A stretch of DNA of 50,957 nt from Acidobacteriaceae bacterium (GTDB taxonomy: Bacteria > Acidobacteriota > Terriglobia > Terriglobales > Acidobacteriaceae). This document shows, piece by piece, positions 8,908 to 17,514 of the stretch. The position numbers were made by a program, and so were the translations under genes. The notes beneath the pieces are model-generated. The model did no database searches and had not been told where the DNA came from. It worked only from the letters and a program-made list of their open reading frames with translations. Every line of letters begins with the position of its first letter. The first letter of the stretch is position 1. The stretch covers positions 1 through 50,957 of the forward strand of contig CAJCIM010000096.1 of NCBI GenBank assembly GCA_903970395.1. Reading direction: 5' to 3'.

Positions 8908-9705
8908 ATGAGGACGCTGGCGACCGAAGGGATCGCAAAGTCATATGCTGGCCGCCAAGTCGTTCGCGACGTCAGCGTAAGCATCACACAGGGAGAGGTC
9001 GTCGGCCTTCTTGGCCCGAACGGCGCCGGCAAGACCACCAGCTTTTACATGATCGTGGGTCTGGTGCGGCCTGATGGCGGACGCGTTGTAGTGGATGGCG
9101 TCGACATCACGAATACGCCTATGTATCTTCGGGCCCGTGAGCATGGCATCAGCTACCTGCCGCAGGAACCGTCTGTGTTCCGCAAGCTCTCGGTGGATGA
9201 CAACATCCTCGCCGTGCTCGAGACCCAGCAGCTTACGTGGGCGGCTCGCCGCAAGCGCACAGAAAACCTGATTGCCCAGCTGAATCTGGGGCACGTTCGC
9301 AAAACCCGAGGGTATGCTCTCTCCGGTGGCGAGCGCCGTCGCGTGGAGATTGCGCGCTGTCTTGCGATCGACCCCGCGTTCATTCTGCTGGATGAACCGT
9401 TCTCGGGCATCGATCCTATCGCCGTGCTGGAGCTGCAGCAGATCATCTTCGAGCTGAAGGCCTCAGGCATTGGCGTGCTCATCACCGACCACAACGTTCG
9501 CGAGACACTGTCTGTCACCGACCGCGCCTATATCGTGAATGAGGGCAGCATCTTCCGTGCTGGCACACCGGGTGAGTTGGGCCGCGACCCTGAGGTCAAG
9601 CGCGTCTATCTTGGCGAGAACTTCACGTTCGGTAAGCAGGCGACGCAGTTCAAAATGAACCCTGCAACGGACACCCAAAACGGTCCGGTTGACGATCAGC
9701 AGTAG
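8908..9705 (+). CDS. lptB: LPS export ABC transporter ATPase LptB
   Basis: A 265-residue ABC ATPase. The Walker A motif is GPNGAGKTT, the signature [16 protein letters not shown], Walker [14 protein letters not shown], and the switch histidine follows in [24 protein letters not shown] around the Q-loop is diagnostic for LptB. It powers LPS extraction from the inner membrane with LptF and LptG, which are not in this window. It follows the LptC/LptA-like gene by six bases and precedes rpoN, the classic lptA-lptB-rpoN-hpf order. A hydrophilic tail of about 20 residues extends past the usual end. Confidence 0.96.
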   Translation: MRTLATEGIAKSYAGRQVVRDVSVSITQGEVVGLLGPNGAGKTTSFYMIVGLVRPDGGRVVVDGVDITNTPMYLRAREHGISYLPQEPSVFRKLSVDDNILAVLETQQLTWAARRKRTENLIAQLNLGHVRKTRGYALSGGERRRVEIARCLAIDPAFILLDEPFSGIDPIAVLELQQIIFELKASGIGVLITDHNVRETLSVTDRAYIVNEGSIFRAGTPGELGRDPEVKRVYLGENFTFGKQATQFKMNPATDTQNGPVDDQQ

Positions 9706-9754
9706 TCAAACTGCGACGCGCGAACCAACCTTTTCGGTCTCTGGCGGAGTAGAC

Positions 9755-9769
9755 TGGCACAGTACGTGC
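9755..9769 (+). promoter_or_regulatory. Candidate sigma-54 (-24/-12) element at rpoN
   Basis: TGGCAC at 9755-9760 and GTGC at 9766-9769 have the exact spacing of a sigma-54 promoter (consensus TGGCAC-N5-TTGC), with one mismatch in the ten core positions. It overlaps the most upstream possible rpoN start. If real, translation would begin downstream, for instance at GTG 9790 or 9829. About three such one-mismatch matches are expected by chance on both strands of a window this size, so the evidence is mainly the location. Confidence 0.25.
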
Positions 9770-11373
9770 TTACGGCGACTACGGTACCGGTGCGTACACC
9801 TGCGCAATGCTCTCCGGTTGCGGATGTTGTGAGGTCTAAACTGCTCCAGCCACGCCTTACTGTAAAACTCGGACAGCGCCAGGTACTCACCCCAGGCCTG
9901 GTGCAGATGGTTAGTGTGCTCGCTTTGAACAAGCTCGAGCTCAAAGAGATGTTGAACGGGGAATTGATTGAGAATCCGGTACTTGAGGAGATCGACGACT
10001 CCTCGGAGACGCTGGAGGAGATATCCACACGCGAGGCGGAGTCCGAGCGCAGCGCCGAAGATGTCAGCCACGACGCCGAAGAGACCACCAACTCCTTTGA
10101 CGAGATCGACTTTGGCTCTTACTTCCAGGAGTTTCTCGATCCCGGTTATCGCACCAACACCACGTTTGAAGACGCGGATAAACCGTCGTTCGAACACTTT
10201 CTGGCCGCGCCGAGCAACCTCTCCGATCACCTTCTGTGGCAGATCAGTTCGCTCACGCTTAACCCGCAGTTGCGTTTCGCGGTCGAGATCATCGTTGGCA
10301 ATCTGAATGAGGATGGGTATCTCACTGCAAGCGATGAGGAACTGCTCGAGGCGCTGGCCGCCGAGCAGCCTGCACCCGACTCCTCACCGGACGCTCTGTT
10401 GCAACTGCTGTCCAAGGCCAACGAGGTGGTCGCACAGCTTGATCCTATTGGCGTGGGAGCCCGTGATCTCCGTGGGTGTTTGTTACGCCAGGTTGATGTA
10501 AAGCGCGCCGAATGGCAGCGAAGTGAGCTGCGACGTCAGGGAGAGGACTCTGTGCGAGCAGAGCCATCCATATTGCTTGACACCGCTGCTGAGATTATCG
10601 AATCACACTTGCAGCTTCTCCAACGCAAGGACGTTCGCGAACTTGCCAGGCTTCTGCGCCGCTCTCAAGATGAGGTGAACGCAGCAATTGGCATCATCCG
10701 CCACCTTGATCCTCGCCCAGGTCAGCGCTATAACCAGGCCGCTACACGCCTTATCGAGCCAGACGTCGCATTTGTGAAGCGGGATGACGAGTACGTCGTG
10801 GTGATGAATGAGGAGGACCTGCCTTCACTCCGCCTGAGTTCGGTATACCGACGGATGCTGCGTGACCGAAGCGCGGAGCGAGAGGTTCGCGACTACGTCA
10901 AAGAACGATATAAGTCCGCAATTCAGCTTCTGCGCAACATCGAACAGAGAAAAAATACGATCGTTCGCACCTGCGAGGCAATTATCCGTCGTCAGCAGGA
11001 TTTTTTGGAGCGAGGGGTGGAAGCTCTTCATCCCATGATGATTAAGGAGGTTGCTGAGGAGATTGGCGTTCATCCTTCCACCGTCAGCAGGGCGGTTGCC
11101 AATAAATATGTACACACCGCACAGGGTGTTTATGAGCTAAGATTTTTCTTCTCCGAGGGAGTAAATGGTCCCGAAGGTGCAGACCTGCCGCTTCTGCTGC
11201 TCAAGCGGAAGGTCAAGAAGCTTATCGAAGAGGAGGACCCTCGCAAGCCGCTCACCGACGATCGTCTGGCTGCGGAGTTACAGCGCCAGGGTATCCAGGT
11301 GAACCGTCGCACCGTCGCCAAATATCGTGAAGATATGCACATCCCAAGCACACATCAGCGCCGCCAGCGATAG
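9766..11373 (+). CDS. rpoN: RNA polymerase sigma-54 factor RpoN
   Basis: Sigma-54, up to 535 residues. The N-terminal activator-interaction region reads LGQRQVLTPGLVQMVSVL followed by ELIENPVLEE. An acidic linker comes next, then the core-binding domain (WQISSLTLNPQLRFAVEII, NEDGYL), the helix-turn-helix (EEIGVHPSTVSRAVANKY) and the RpoN box RRTVAKYRE near residue 516. It directs RNA polymerase to -24/-12 promoters with enhancer-binding activators. The start is uncertain: GTG 9766 lacks a good ribosome site, and GTG 9790 or 9829 are possible. It sits between lptB and hpf, the usual order. Confidence 0.96.
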   Translation: MLTATTVPVRTPAQCSPVADVVRSKLLQPRLTVKLGQRQVLTPGLVQMVSVLALNKLELKEMLNGELIENPVLEEIDDSSETLEEISTREAESERSAEDVSHDAEETTNSFDEIDFGSYFQEFLDPGYRTNTTFEDADKPSFEHFLAAPSNLSDHLLWQISSLTLNPQLRFAVEIIVGNLNEDGYLTASDEELLEALAAEQPAPDSSPDALLQLLSKANEVVAQLDPIGVGARDLRGCLLRQVDVKRAEWQRSELRRQGEDSVRAEPSILLDTAAEIIESHLQLLQRKDVRELARLLRRSQDEVNAAIGIIRHLDPRPGQRYNQAATRLIEPDVAFVKRDDEYVVVMNEEDLPSLRLSSVYRRMLRDRSAEREVRDYVKERYKSAIQLLRNIEQRKNTIVRTCEAIIRRQQDFLERGVEALHPMMIKEVAEEIGVHPSTVSRAVANKYVHTAQGVYELRFFFSEGVNGPEGADLPLLLLKRKVKKLIEEEDPRKPLTDDRLAAELQRQGIQVNRRTVAKYREDMHIPSTHQRRQR

Positions 11374-11505
11374 CCGCACCTTAGGTTTGGTGTAGCGATT
11401 GCAAGCGGCAACCCTCTTTGCTCCTCTACGTCTAATTTTCGTGGAGGAGGCACGAGAACCGGACAAGATCGCGAAGCAAACAACCGTCAAAATAAGGAGC
11501 ATCGC

Positions 11506-11829
11506 ATGAACGTTGAGTTCACCGGACGTCACACTGTTGTCACTGCCAAACTTCGTACGCAGGCGGAAGTAGCGCTAGCCGCCATTGCGCTCGTCACCAA
11601 CCGCTGCACCAATGCGCATATCATCCTGTCCGAGGATAAGTATCGGAAGATCGCTGAAGTGTCCGTCCAATGTCGTGGCGATGTCTATGTTGCTACCGCT
11701 CAGTCGACTGTGATGGAAACCGCACTCCACGATGCCTTGGCCAAGGTGGAACAACAGGCCATTCGCAATAAACAACGCCACTCAACCGTGCGCGATCATC
11801 CTCGCCCCATCTCTATTCCAGGTCTCTAG
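11506..11829 (+). CDS. hpf: Ribosome hibernation factor, short HPF/RaiA type
   Basis: A 107-residue protein of the HPF/RaiA family. It begins with the typical MNVEFTGRHTVVT and ends the fold with DALAKVEQQAIRNKQR, the helix carrying the basic face. In the family it binds the ribosomal decoding centre in stationary phase and promotes inactive ribosome dimers or protects 70S ribosomes. The length fits the short form, which lacks the C-terminal dimerisation domain. The ATG at 11506 is preceded by AAGGAG. It follows rpoN, a conserved adjacency. Confidence 0.92.
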   Translation: MNVEFTGRHTVVTAKLRTQAEVALAAIALVTNRCTNAHIILSEDKYRKIAEVSVQCRGDVYVATAQSTVMETALHDALAKVEQQAIRNKQRHSTVRDHPRPISIPGL

Positions 11830-11953
11830 GCGTATCTGAGAATGAGAAGACCTGACGGCGGGATTGAGGTGTGCGAAACATCTCTCCCGCCTGGCTCGTC
11901 TAAGACCACGGAACCGAATCTCGCGCTTAGCAGCGCAGGTCTATACTCTCCGC

Positions 11954-12871
11954 ATGCCCCCCGCTGCACGATCGCGCCAGTCGAAGCCATCTGTCTTGAA
12001 GGGGGATGCGTCCCCCCGTGAATTAGTGATTCTCACTGGCCTCTCTGGTGCAGGCAAGGCTTCTGCTCTAAAGACGTTCGAAGACTTGGGCTACTACTCG
12101 GTGGATAATCTTCCGCTTGAACTTATCCCGCGTTTCGCCGATCTAGTTGCGAAATCGGCGGAGATCACACATGCAGCCCTGGTCGTCGACGTTCGTGAAG
12201 GCAGCCGGTTACACCGCTTTCCCGCCATCCTCTCCAAGGTGCGGAAGGTTCTCCCTACGCGTGTTGTGTTTCTGGAGGCTAACGATGATGCATTGGTCCG
12301 CCGCTTCTCGGAGACGCGCAGACCGCATCCGCTTGGCCGCGACGAGACCGTCGTTAGCTCTATCCGCGCCGAGCGCAAGCGCCTTGACCCCGTACGCAAT
12401 GTGGCCGACATTCTCCTCGATACCACGCGGTTCAACGTTCATGAACTACGCGCGCACATCAACGCGCAGTTCAGTCATGGTGAAGGCAAGACTGAGCGCA
12501 ACCTCACCATCTCCGTCAACAGCTTCGGCTTCAAGAACGGTGTTCCTACAGACGCCGACCTCGTCTTCGATGTGCGCTTTCTGCCCAACCCGCACTTCAT
12601 TCCAGAGTTCCGCAAACTTACCGGCAAGCATCCAAAGGTCGCCAAGTACGTGCGCCAGTTTCCGCAGACCAGCGAGTTCCTCGATAAGGTGACCGACTTA
12701 CTTACCTTTCTTCTGCCTCACTACATTCACGAAGGCAAAAGCTACCTAACCATAGGCATCGGCTGCACCGGCGGCCAGCACCGTTCCGTTATGATCGCCG
12801 AGGAATTGAAGAAGCGGCTTTCCGCGGCAGGCTACCGCGCGAAGTCTGCCCACCGGGACATGCCACGCTAG
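11954..12871 (+). CDS. rapZ: RapZ-type nucleotide-binding protein
   Basis: A 305-residue RapZ/YvcJ family protein. The P-loop ELVILTGLSGAGKASALK is followed by the family hallmark DLGYYSVDNLPLELIP, and the C-terminal half contains GIGCTGGQHRSVMIAE. In enterobacteria RapZ binds small RNAs and tunes GlcN6P synthase; in other phyla the role is less clear. The Walker A residue after the lysine is Ala rather than Ser or Thr (GKA, not GKS/T), which may affect nucleotide binding. I start at ATG 11954; an upstream extension to 11864 has no conserved sequence. The rpoN-hpf-rapZ order is conserved in many bacteria. Confidence 0.92.
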   Translation: MPPAARSRQSKPSVLKGDASPRELVILTGLSGAGKASALKTFEDLGYYSVDNLPLELIPRFADLVAKSAEITHAALVVDVREGSRLHRFPAILSKVRKVLPTRVVFLEANDDALVRRFSETRRPHPLGRDETVVSSIRAERKRLDPVRNVADILLDTTRFNVHELRAHINAQFSHGEGKTERNLTISVNSFGFKNGVPTDADLVFDVRFLPNPHFIPEFRKLTGKHPKVAKYVRQFPQTSEFLDKVTDLLTFLLPHYIHEGKSYLTIGIGCTGGQHRSVMIAEELKKRLSAAGYRAKSAHRDMPR

Positions 12872-12931
12872 TTTCCCCCGCGTACACTATTCTGTAATGC
12901 ATCAGTGTTCCAAAATCCGCAAGGTCACCGC

Positions 12932-14791
12932 ATGAAGCGCGTACTCCGTCTCCTCGGCTACATGCGGCCTTATACGCTCTACTGGCTGGCGTCTGTTGTT
13001 CTCATGGGTGTTGTCGGCGCGCTTGCCGCCTTTCGCATCCTTCTCATTAAACTCATCATCGACAACGTGCTCAGCGCCTCGTCCTCGCCGGACCAGGTAC
13101 TGAACTTCACCATCCCGAAGACGCACCTTCACATCAATCTGCAGCCCTTTGTTCCGCACCACTTCCATAACGCATGGACGGTCGTCGCCTTCGCGCTTGT
13201 GGCATCGGCTCTCATCAAGGCGCCAGCGGACTATTTAGGCACTCTCTTTGCTAACAAGTCCGGCTTCGGCATGGTTACCGACTTCCGCAACGACCTCTAC
13301 AACTCCATTCTGCGCCGCTCAACCGCTTTCTTTCAGCGTCATCCCTCGGGCACGCTCATCTCCACCCTCATCAACGACGTCGACCGCGTGCAATCTGCCA
13401 TGTCCTCTGTCATGAGCGACTTCCTGCAGCAGTTCTTCACCCTCATCGGTCTCATCGGTGTGGTTGTAGTTGTTGGCGGACGCATGGCGTGGGTCTTGCT
13501 GATCTTCGTTCCCATCATCGTTTCCTCCACGCGCCGTGTTGGTCGTCGCGTCCGTACCACCACACGCAAGGGCCAGGACAAACTCGCCGAGATCCAGAAC
13601 ATCGTGCAGGAAACCATCTCCGGCAACGCTATCGTCAAGACATTCGGAACCGAGCTCTGGGAGATGAACCGTTTCTCCACAGCCGCCGACCGCCTGCTCA
13701 CCGCCAACATGCGCTCCGTCGCTGTACAGGCGATCTCTTCCCCGCTGATGGACGCGCTCGGCGCGGTCGCCATTGCACTGCTGCTCTTCTATGGCCGCCA
13801 GCGCATCGTTCATGACGGTGACACAGCCGGAGCCTTCATTACTTTCCTCGTCGCTGTGGTCGCGCTTTATGATCCCGTCCGCAAGATGCCAACGTATTAC
13901 AACAGCTTCCAGCAGGCGGTCGGGGCCAGTGAAGAGATATTCCGGTTCATTGATGCAGAAGATGAGGTCGTCGAAAAACGTCGCGCACTCACCCTGAAGT
14001 CCTTTGACGGTCGCATCGAGTTCCGAGACGTCCGCTTCGCTTATGAGCGCGACGGGCGCTCAAAAGAAGTCCTCCACGGTATCTCTCTGACACTCAACCG
14101 TGGTGAGGTTCTCGCGCTCGTCGGTCCCAGTGGAGCAGGGAAGTCCACGCTGGTAAACCTGCTGCCTCGCTTCTATGATGTTACCGGGGGGGGCATCATG
14201 CTTGACGAGCACGATGTCCGCGACCTCACCCTCGCTTCGCTCCGCAAACAGATTGGCAAGGTCACGCAGGAGACGGTGCTCTTCAACGACACCGTGCGTA
14301 ATAACATCGCCTACGGCCAGCCGGATGCCCCCATATCTGCTGTCGAGGACGCGGCCAAAGCAGCGCTGGCGCATGATTTCATTCTCCGACTGCCGCAGGG
14401 CTATGACACCCCCATTGGCGAACGTGGAGCGCTACTCTCCGGTGGAGAGCGCCAGCGCATCGCGATCGCCCGTGCCCTGCTCAAAGACGCGCCTATCCTT
14501 ATTCTCGATGAGGCCACCAGCTCGCTCGACACAGAAAGCGAGGCCGCTGTTCAGGCCGCGCTTGCCAATCTCATCGAAGGCCGTACTGTGCTTGTTATCG
14601 CGCACCGCCTCTCCACCGTGCGACGTGCCGACCGCATCGCCGTCATGGAGCGTGGTGCGATCACTGAGCTTGGCACACACGATCAGCTGCTTGCGCTCGG
14701 CGGCACCTACTCCCGGCTCTATTATCTGCAGTTCGGCGCACATACGGCTGAGGATTCCCCAAACATTGCGGACGAACTCAGCCACCAGTAG
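12932..14791 (+). CDS. MsbA-type ABC exporter, fused membrane and ATPase
   Basis: A 619-residue half-transporter. The N-terminal domain has about six membrane helices (YTLYWLASVVLMGVVGALAA is the first). The C-terminal ATPase has Walker A GPSGAGKST, signature LLSGGERQRIAIARALL, Walker B ILILDEATSSLD and the H-loop VIAHRLST. The architecture and subfamily look like MsbA, the lipid A-core flippase, which would fit the nearby lptB. Other multidrug or lipid exporters of this class cannot be excluded. Start ATG 12932 has AAGG upstream; the ORF extends to GTG 12905. It acts in the inner membrane as a homodimer. Confidence 0.9.
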   Translation: MKRVLRLLGYMRPYTLYWLASVVLMGVVGALAAFRILLIKLIIDNVLSASSSPDQVLNFTIPKTHLHINLQPFVPHHFHNAWTVVAFALVASALIKAPADYLGTLFANKSGFGMVTDFRNDLYNSILRRSTAFFQRHPSGTLISTLINDVDRVQSAMSSVMSDFLQQFFTLIGLIGVVVVVGGRMAWVLLIFVPIIVSSTRRVGRRVRTTTRKGQDKLAEIQNIVQETISGNAIVKTFGTELWEMNRFSTAADRLLTANMRSVAVQAISSPLMDALGAVAIALLLFYGRQRIVHDGDTAGAFITFLVAVVALYDPVRKMPTYYNSFQQAVGASEEIFRFIDAEDEVVEKRRALTLKSFDGRIEFRDVRFAYERDGRSKEVLHGISLTLNRGEVLALVGPSGAGKSTLVNLLPRFYDVTGGGIMLDEHDVRDLTLASLRKQIGKVTQETVLFNDTVRNNIAYGQPDAPISAVEDAAKAALAHDFILRLPQGYDTPIGERGALLSGGERQRIAIARALLKDAPILILDEATSSLDTESEAAVQAALANLIEGRTVLVIAHRLSTVRRADRIAVMERGAITELGTHDQLLALGGTYSRLYYLQFGAHTAEDSPNIADELSHQ

Positions 14792-14832
14792 CTATCTCAG
14801 TTGCGGCGTCTCGGTTACACTGACCTGAACCC

Positions 14833-15504
14833 ATGGCCGGTATTCTTTTCATCATCTCGGCACCCAGCGGATCGGGAAAGTCCACGCTCGTGAGCGAGGT
14901 ACGACGCCTCGTCCCCGGTCTAGAGTTCTCGATCTCCTATACGACGCGTGCCCCGCGCGGTTCTGAAGAGGACGGTCGCGAATACCACTTCACCGACAAA
15001 CCCACCTTCGAGCGCATGATCGCCAACGGCGAGTTCCTGGAATACGCTACCGTCTTTGGCAACCATTACTACGGCACGGCCGTTTCTGCACTCGAACATG
15101 CACGCGCGCAGGGTCATGATCTTCTCCTCGATATCGACGTCCAAGGTGCTCTGCAGGTGATGAAAAAGGTTCCAGAGGCGGTCTCTATCTTCATCCTGCC
15201 GCCCACGCCGGAGGTGCTTGAAAAACGCCTCCGCAACCGCAGTCAGGCAGAAGGGGTTGCTGATGAGGCAGAGATCGAGAAGCGCCTCTCACAGGCTCGC
15301 ACAGAACTGCAACAGCTTCAGGGCTACAAATACGCGCTCGTCAACGATTTGCTCGATCAGGCTGCCTCGGAGATGCGCGCCATTGTGCTCGCGGCACGCA
15401 ACGAAGGCAATGTCGAGGACGCAACGCTCGCCGCAACATGCAGCACGTCGCAACACTCCGCGCGTCTCGATGCAGCTCTTGCTAGCTTCCGCGCCGTAGA
15501 CTAA
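14833..15504 (+). CDS. gmk: Guanylate kinase
   Basis: A 223-residue guanylate kinase, converting GMP to GDP with ATP. The P-loop is ISAPSGSGKSTL, the GMP-binding segment is SISYTTRAPRGSEEDGREYHF, and LLLDIDVQGALQV and PPTPEVLEKRLRNR are also conserved. The start ATG at 14833 gives the family-typical N-terminus. A C-terminal tail of about 25 residues exceeds the usual end. It lies 41 bases after the ABC exporter and upstream of rpoZ; gmk-rpoZ adjacency is widely conserved. A short hairpin (15510-15527, GGCAGA and TCTGCC) follows the stop and may attenuate read-through. Confidence 0.97.
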   Translation: MAGILFIISAPSGSGKSTLVSEVRRLVPGLEFSISYTTRAPRGSEEDGREYHFTDKPTFERMIANGEFLEYATVFGNHYYGTAVSALEHARAQGHDLLLDIDVQGALQVMKKVPEAVSIFILPPTPEVLEKRLRNRSQAEGVADEAEIEKRLSQARTELQQLQGYKYALVNDLLDQAASEMRAIVLAARNEGNVEDATLAATCSTSQHSARLDAALASFRAVD

Positions 15505-15638
15505 TCGAGGGCAGAAATAGCTCTGCCATCGCTGTTGTGTGTGACCTATGTCATACCGGGGCCGAAATCACACAATAAAAATTTCCACAACCGGTTTACT
15601 TTTCGGTTACCATACCTCCAAACCCCGGAGGTCATTGC

Positions 15639-15857
15639 ATGGCCCTTAACGAGCAAGCTTCGCTGCTTTTGCAGAACAAGTACAGCCTCGTCAAAGGCGC
15701 TGCACGTCGCGCCAGACAGCTCCAATCCGGAGCGCCGTCACTCGGCGTCTCCAACTCCCTCAAGGCCTGCCGCGTCGCCCAGGACGAAGTACGCGCGGGT
15801 AAGGTTACGTACACGGTCGGCGCGCGCAAGCCTGTACTGCCACCAGCGATGCTCTAA
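15639..15857 (+). CDS. rpoZ: RNA polymerase omega subunit
   Basis: A 72-residue omega-like subunit. It starts at ATG 15639 behind an ideal GGAGGT ribosome site. The N-terminal helix region NKYSLVKGAARRARQL corresponds to the omega segment that wraps the beta-prime C-terminus. Omega helps assembly and stability of RNA polymerase. Short length and position after gmk support the call; the sequence downstream of the first helices is divergent, as is common for omega outside proteobacteria. Confidence 0.88.
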   Translation: MALNEQASLLLQNKYSLVKGAARRARQLQSGAPSLGVSNSLKACRVAQDEVRAGKVTYTVGARKPVLPPAML

Positions 15858-15901
15858 CCGGCCTCGCAAGCCATAAGCTTAGCCGGTAGACTGGTACTCA
15901 G

Positions 15902-16864
15902 ATGAGTGCCTCCCCCGAGCAACAGCTGCGTGCCTACGTCGACTACCTGCGCGACCTCGGCGTTTACGACCTCTATCGTCGCGAAGACCCGAGGACGCTG
16001 CTGCCTGAGTCGCTGCGCACAACGTTCCTCGCTGCGAAGCTCGCACAACCTGCTCCGGTAAAGACCGTGTCTCCACGCGCGCAAGTTCCGCCTCCGCGTG
16101 TTGCACCACCTTCAACGCTGCGGACCGCACCACCACCCGTCAGTGCTCCTCCAACAAGCTACTTTTCGCTCGACTCTGAAACTCCCCCAACGCCGTCGGA
16201 GCTGACTGCCACCATGCCGAAGCCAAAGTCCTTCGACGAACTCGTACCGTTGCCCACACTGCTCGTCCCCGAGGCCGATCGCACCGCCGCACTTGAAGCG
16301 GTCCGCGCCGAGATCGGCGACTGCACCCGCTGTCCGCTCGCCTACGGTGGACGCCACAAGATCGTCTTCGCCGACGGCCCACCCACCGCGCGGCTTATGT
16401 TTGTCGGCGAAGGCCCCGGTGCCGACGAGGACGCGCAGGGCCTGCCCTTCGTCGGCAAGGCTGGGCAACTGCTCAACAACATGATCAACGCGATGGGCCT
16501 CCAGCGCGAAGAGGTCTACATCGCAAATATCGTCAAGTGCCGTCCACCAGCCAATCGCACGCCGGAGTACATCGAGGCCACGACCTGCTCGCAGTTCCTC
16601 ATTAAGCAGATCGATATCGTGCGTCCAGAGGTCATCGTCGCCCTCGGTGGCACCGCGGCCACATACCTTCTTGGCGTCAAGCAATCGCTCGCCTCTCTGC
16701 GTGGCCATTGGTATAGCTCGCGCGGAGCCAAGGTCGCGGTCACCTATCACCCGGCATTTTTGCTCCGAGACCCCCGTCAAAAGGGGGAAGCCTGGAAGGA
16801 CCTGCAGCGCGTCATGGCCGAACTCGGCCTTAAGGGACCGCAGCGCTCTGCGGCAACATCGTAG
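15902..16864 (+). CDS. Family-4 uracil-DNA glycosylase, Fe-S type
   Basis: A 320-residue uracil-DNA glycosylase. The catalytic domain starts near residue 135 with [17 protein letters not shown], contains the active-site motif [20 protein letters not shown] and ends with YHPAFLLR. Four cysteines (the CTRC pair near 141-144, KCRPP and TTCSQF) match the [4Fe-4S] ligands of family 4. It removes uracil from DNA. The first 130 residues are an extra region: a short helical segment ([19 protein letters not shown]) then a proline-rich linker. Such extensions may mediate partner binding, which is inference. It is preceded by rpoZ and followed by tRNA-Ala. Confidence 0.92.
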   Translation: MSASPEQQLRAYVDYLRDLGVYDLYRREDPRTLLPESLRTTFLAAKLAQPAPVKTVSPRAQVPPPRVAPPSTLRTAPPPVSAPPTSYFSLDSETPPTPSELTATMPKPKSFDELVPLPTLLVPEADRTAALEAVRAEIGDCTRCPLAYGGRHKIVFADGPPTARLMFVGEGPGADEDAQGLPFVGKAGQLLNNMINAMGLQREEVYIANIVKCRPPANRTPEYIEATTCSQFLIKQIDIVRPEVIVALGGTAATYLLGVKQSLASLRGHWYSSRGAKVAVTYHPAFLLRDPRQKGEAWKDLQRVMAELGLKGPQRSAATS

Positions 16865-16919
16865 AGCCCCTTTGTCTCAGCATCGCACTCCTGCTAAAAT
16901 ACTTAGGTATCCCAAACGT

Positions 16920-16995
16920 GGGGCTGTAGCTCAGCTGGGAGAGCGCCTCGTTCGCAACGAGGAGGTCAGCGGTTCGATCCCGCTCAGCTCCACCA
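16920..16995 (+). tRNA. tRNA-Ala (anticodon CGC)
   Basis: A 76-base cloverleaf. The acceptor stem GGGGCTG pairs with CAGCTCC (one G-U pair). The anticodon stem CCTCG/CGAGG encloses loop TTCGCAA, giving anticodon CGC for alanine codon GCG. The T loop is GTTCGATCC, and the CCA end is encoded. It is intact and forms the left boundary of an apparent integrated island: an integrase remnant begins 46 bases downstream, and a diverged copy of its 3' part occurs at 27349-27393. Confidence 0.97.
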
Positions 16996-17040
16996 ATAAA
17001 ACCAATCAGTTAGATTGAAATTGTGGGAATAATAAGACGC

Positions 17041-17475
17041 CTAAACCTTCCGCGGGAACAAAAAAGGAACATTAGGCGCTTTCCCGCCTTCCAGTACTAG
17101 CAAGGCCACTCGATCTCCGGCATCCCGTTTCTCATCCCCAACAGTTTGCGCGTATGTGGCGAGCGTCATCTCCGCTGTGGAATGCCGCATCAGCTCCATG
17201 CTGACTCGTAAACTTGCTCCCGTGGGCAGGATCAGGGACGCATAGGAACGTCGCAAAGAGTGCCAGCCAAGTTTTGGCGTGGCTATCTTGGCTCGTTCGA
17301 TAGCCGGTGCGACATTTCGCTTCCAGAGCGTACCTGGCCACAGCGGCTGTGCCCCGCACGAAATGTCCGAAGCGATAATCCAGCTATCGGATTCCGTATA
17401 GGACGATTTCTCCCTCCACCCTTTGAGTGCTTCTTCGGCGGGCGGAGGAATGGGCGGATGCACGTGAGCAACTCC
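17041..17475 (-). pseudogene. Tyrosine integrase, C-terminal remnant
   Basis: The C-terminal catalytic part of a phage-type tyrosine recombinase. Visible are EALKGWREKSSYTESDSWI, WPGTLWKRNVAPAIERAKI, the H-x-x-R motif HSLRRSYASL, and RHSTAEMTLATY with the second conserved His and the catalytic Tyr. The N-terminal arm and core-binding domains and the first catalytic Arg region are missing; upstream sequence turns into GH2 pseudogene sequence around 17475-17515. The reading frame runs on to 17667, but that part has no integrase character. It probably inserted the island into tRNA-Ala. It is very unlikely to be active. Confidence 0.8.
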
Positions 17476-17514
17476 GCTCTTCTGATCGTCGAACCGTTGC
17501 ATCAGCCTGTGGCT

